Positions 36,540-37,865 of a stretch of DNA of 37,865 nucleotides are shown here, piece by piece. The stretch lies in the NCBI GenBank assembly GCA_003280605.1, contig QCEM01000022.1:1-37865 (forward strand), read 5' to 3'. This DNA is from SAR116 cluster bacterium AG-355-O21 (lineage in GTDB: Bacteria > Pseudomonadota > Alphaproteobacteria > Thalassobaculales > Thalassobaculaceae). The first letter of the stretch is position 1. Each line of letters begins with the position of its first letter. Position numbers and translations under genes: made by a program. The notes under the pieces are model-generated. The model did not search any database and was not told where the DNA came from. It saw nothing but the letters and a program-made list of their open reading frames with translations.

Positions 36540-37865
36540 GGGCGCACCTCGGTGGTTAATCGGCTGGCTTGTGCCAGCTGTTTTACCTGCCCGCGAAATT
36601 GATCGCCGCGCGCCTCGAAGCTGTCGAACTGATCAAAAGACGCTGCCGCCGGTGCCAGCAGAACAGTGGCCCCCGGCAAAGCTTCACCTTGCGCCAGTTG
36701 GTGAGCCTCATGGACAGCGTCGGCTAAATTGCCGGTGATTGAATAGGAGGTGGTGGCGCTTAAGCTGGCCGCGAAATCTGCTGCCGCTTCACCGATTAAA
36801 TAGGCATGGCGAATGCGCTCAAAATAGCTTTTCAACGGTGCGATGCCGTCGGTTTTGGCGCGGCCACCTGCAATCCAGTAAATCGGTGCATAACAGGCCA
36901 GCGCCCGCGCCGCGGCGTGGGCATTGGTTGCTTTGCTGTCGTTAATGTAGGCAATTTCGTTGATCACGGCGACCCGCTCTTGGCGGTGTGCCAAACCAGC
37001 AAAGCCGATTAGGCCAGCCGTGATCGCCTCGGCAGTGATGCCGAGATCAAGGGCGATGGCAGCAACGGCAGCGGCGTTCTGGGCATTATGCTCCCCTGGC
37101 AGGGCGGCGGCCTTGGTCAAATCAAAGATGGCTTTGCAGCTGCCGTGATGATGCCATTGCAGCTGGCCATGCTGCACGTTCAGATGATCACGCGCGGCGG
37201 CGGCAACAGCGCTCTCGGCTGCGCTACCGGTGATGCTGCGCACCCGCCTGCCGGCAGATCTGAGACTGTCGGCAAGGCCCATGCAGGTCGGATCATCGGT
37301 GCCAATGACGGCCAGGCCATCGGCCCGTAAATTGTTAAAAATCCGCTGCTTGGCGGCAATATAACCTGCCATACCGCCGTGGCGCTCAAGATGGTCGGCT
37401 GAAATATTCAACAGACAGGCCGCCCGGCAGGCCAAACTTGGCGTCAACTCTAACTGGTAGGAGCTGAGTTCCAGGACATAAAAGCCTTGATGACTGAGCA
37501 CCGGCAGGTCCAAGGCGGCAATGCCAAGATTACCGCCAACAGCCACTTCCTCACCTGCGTCGATCAGCACATGGCCAAGCAGGGCTGTTGTCGTTGACTT
37601 GCCGTTGGTACCGGTGATGGCGATGATTTTAGCGCTTGGCATGGCCCGCACCAAAAGCTCAATATCTCCAATGATTTCAACATCATGCTGCCGTGCTAAT
37701 TGGGCCGCCGAATGCGGTTCTGGGTGCGTGTGCGGAATTCCCGGGCTGAGAATTAGAGCGGCGGCGATGTTCCATGGCATGTCCGCCGGTGGCAGAAGGC
37801 TTGCCCCTGCCGCCGCTGCGGCATCGCGCCGGTCGGCGGCATCATCCCAGGCAATGACCGTTGCC
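36536..37865 (-). CDS. murD: UDP-N-acetylmuramoylalanine--D-glutamate ligase, 5' end outside window
   Basis: This cytoplasmic ligase adds D-glutamate to UDP-MurNAc-L-Ala. The frame continues past the ATG at 37780 to the right edge, encoding TVIAWDDAADRRDAA and LLPPADMPW, which is normal MurD N-terminal sequence; so 37780 is internal and the start is outside. The visible part has LSPGIP, the ATP loop GTNGKSTTT, LELSSYQLE, NISADHLERHG and the C-terminal YINDSKATN and WIAGGRAKTDG. It heads the chain of overlapping genes seen here and overlaps ftsW by four bases. Confidence 0.96.
   Translation of the reverse strand, partial: ATVIAWDDAADRRDAAAAAGASLLPPADMPWNIAAALILSPGIPHTHPEPHSAAQLARQHDVEIIGDIELLVRAMPSAKIIAITGTNGKSTTTALLGHVLIDAGEEVAVGGNLGIAALDLPVLSHQGFYVLELSSYQLELTPSLACRAACLLNISADHLERHGGMAGYIAAKQRIFNNLRADGLAVIGTDDPTCMGLADSLRSAGRRVRSITGSAAESAVAAAARDHLNVQHGQLQWHHHGSCKAIFDLTKAAALPGEHNAQNAAAVAAIALDLGITAEAITAGLIGFAGLAHRQERVAVINEIAYINDSKATNAHAAARALACYAPIYWIAGGRAKTDGIAPLKSYFERIRHAYLIGEAAADFAASLSATTSYSITGNLADAVHEAHQLAQGEALPGATVLLAPAAASFDQFDSFEARGDQFRGQVKQLAQASRLTTEVRP

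Overview
The window looks like ordinary chromosome of an alphaproteobacterium. The minus-strand division and cell-wall cluster has the alphaproteobacterial order (murD-ftsW-murG-murC-murB-ddl-ftsQ-ftsA-ftsZ-lpxC-bamD-recN-ligA). FtsZ has the long variable linker usual in that class, and the genes are GC-rich apart from one AT-rich gap. I cannot place it below class. No rRNA, tRNA, CRISPR array, transposase or phage module was seen.

Positions 1-20,000 hold metabolic genes in short units on both strands. They are: the 3' part of an EF-G-like translation factor, msrP, a metallophosphoesterase, an aldo/keto reductase divergent from a YihU-like 3-sulfolactaldehyde-reductase-type enzyme, a zinc alcohol dehydrogenase, a DMT-family exporter, a cyclase-family hydrolase, a truncated membrane-protein remnant, a class V PLP enzyme, a two-subunit CoA transferase (pcaIJ-like), an isopropylmalate/isocitrate-type dehydrogenase, a cysteine-dioxygenase-fold cupin and a hotdog thioesterase. 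A likely minus-strand operon follows: tsaC, an FAD-linked 2-hydroxyacid dehydrogenase, a DmdC-type acyl-CoA dehydrogenase, a DUF924 protein and a D-2-hydroxyacid dehydrogenase.

Positions 20,000-21,100 are the most unusual part. An unrecognised basic 126-residue ORF is followed by a 449-bp AT-rich gap (about 27% G+C at 20521-20700). Next comes a 98-residue TTG-started protein resembling the RNA polymerase alpha C-terminal helix-hairpin-helix domain; its 3' end overlaps the 3' end of ligA.

From 21,092 to the right edge everything runs on the minus strand. From murD to ftsQ the genes overlap by 1, 4 or 13 nt, which suggests translational coupling. The chain opens between ftsA and ftsZ, where three consecutive stem-loops lie in the ftsZ leader. 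A terminator-like hairpin follows ftsZ. lpxC and bamD come next, and recN and ligA overlap by 1 nt.

No clearly new multi-gene system is visible. The best leads are the alpha-CTD-like small protein with its AT-rich flank, the YihU-like enzyme with tandem 16-bp repeats in its divergent promoter region, the ftsZ leader hairpins, the hairpin covering the msrP ribosome binding site, and the decayed membrane-protein remnant bounded by an inverted repeat.
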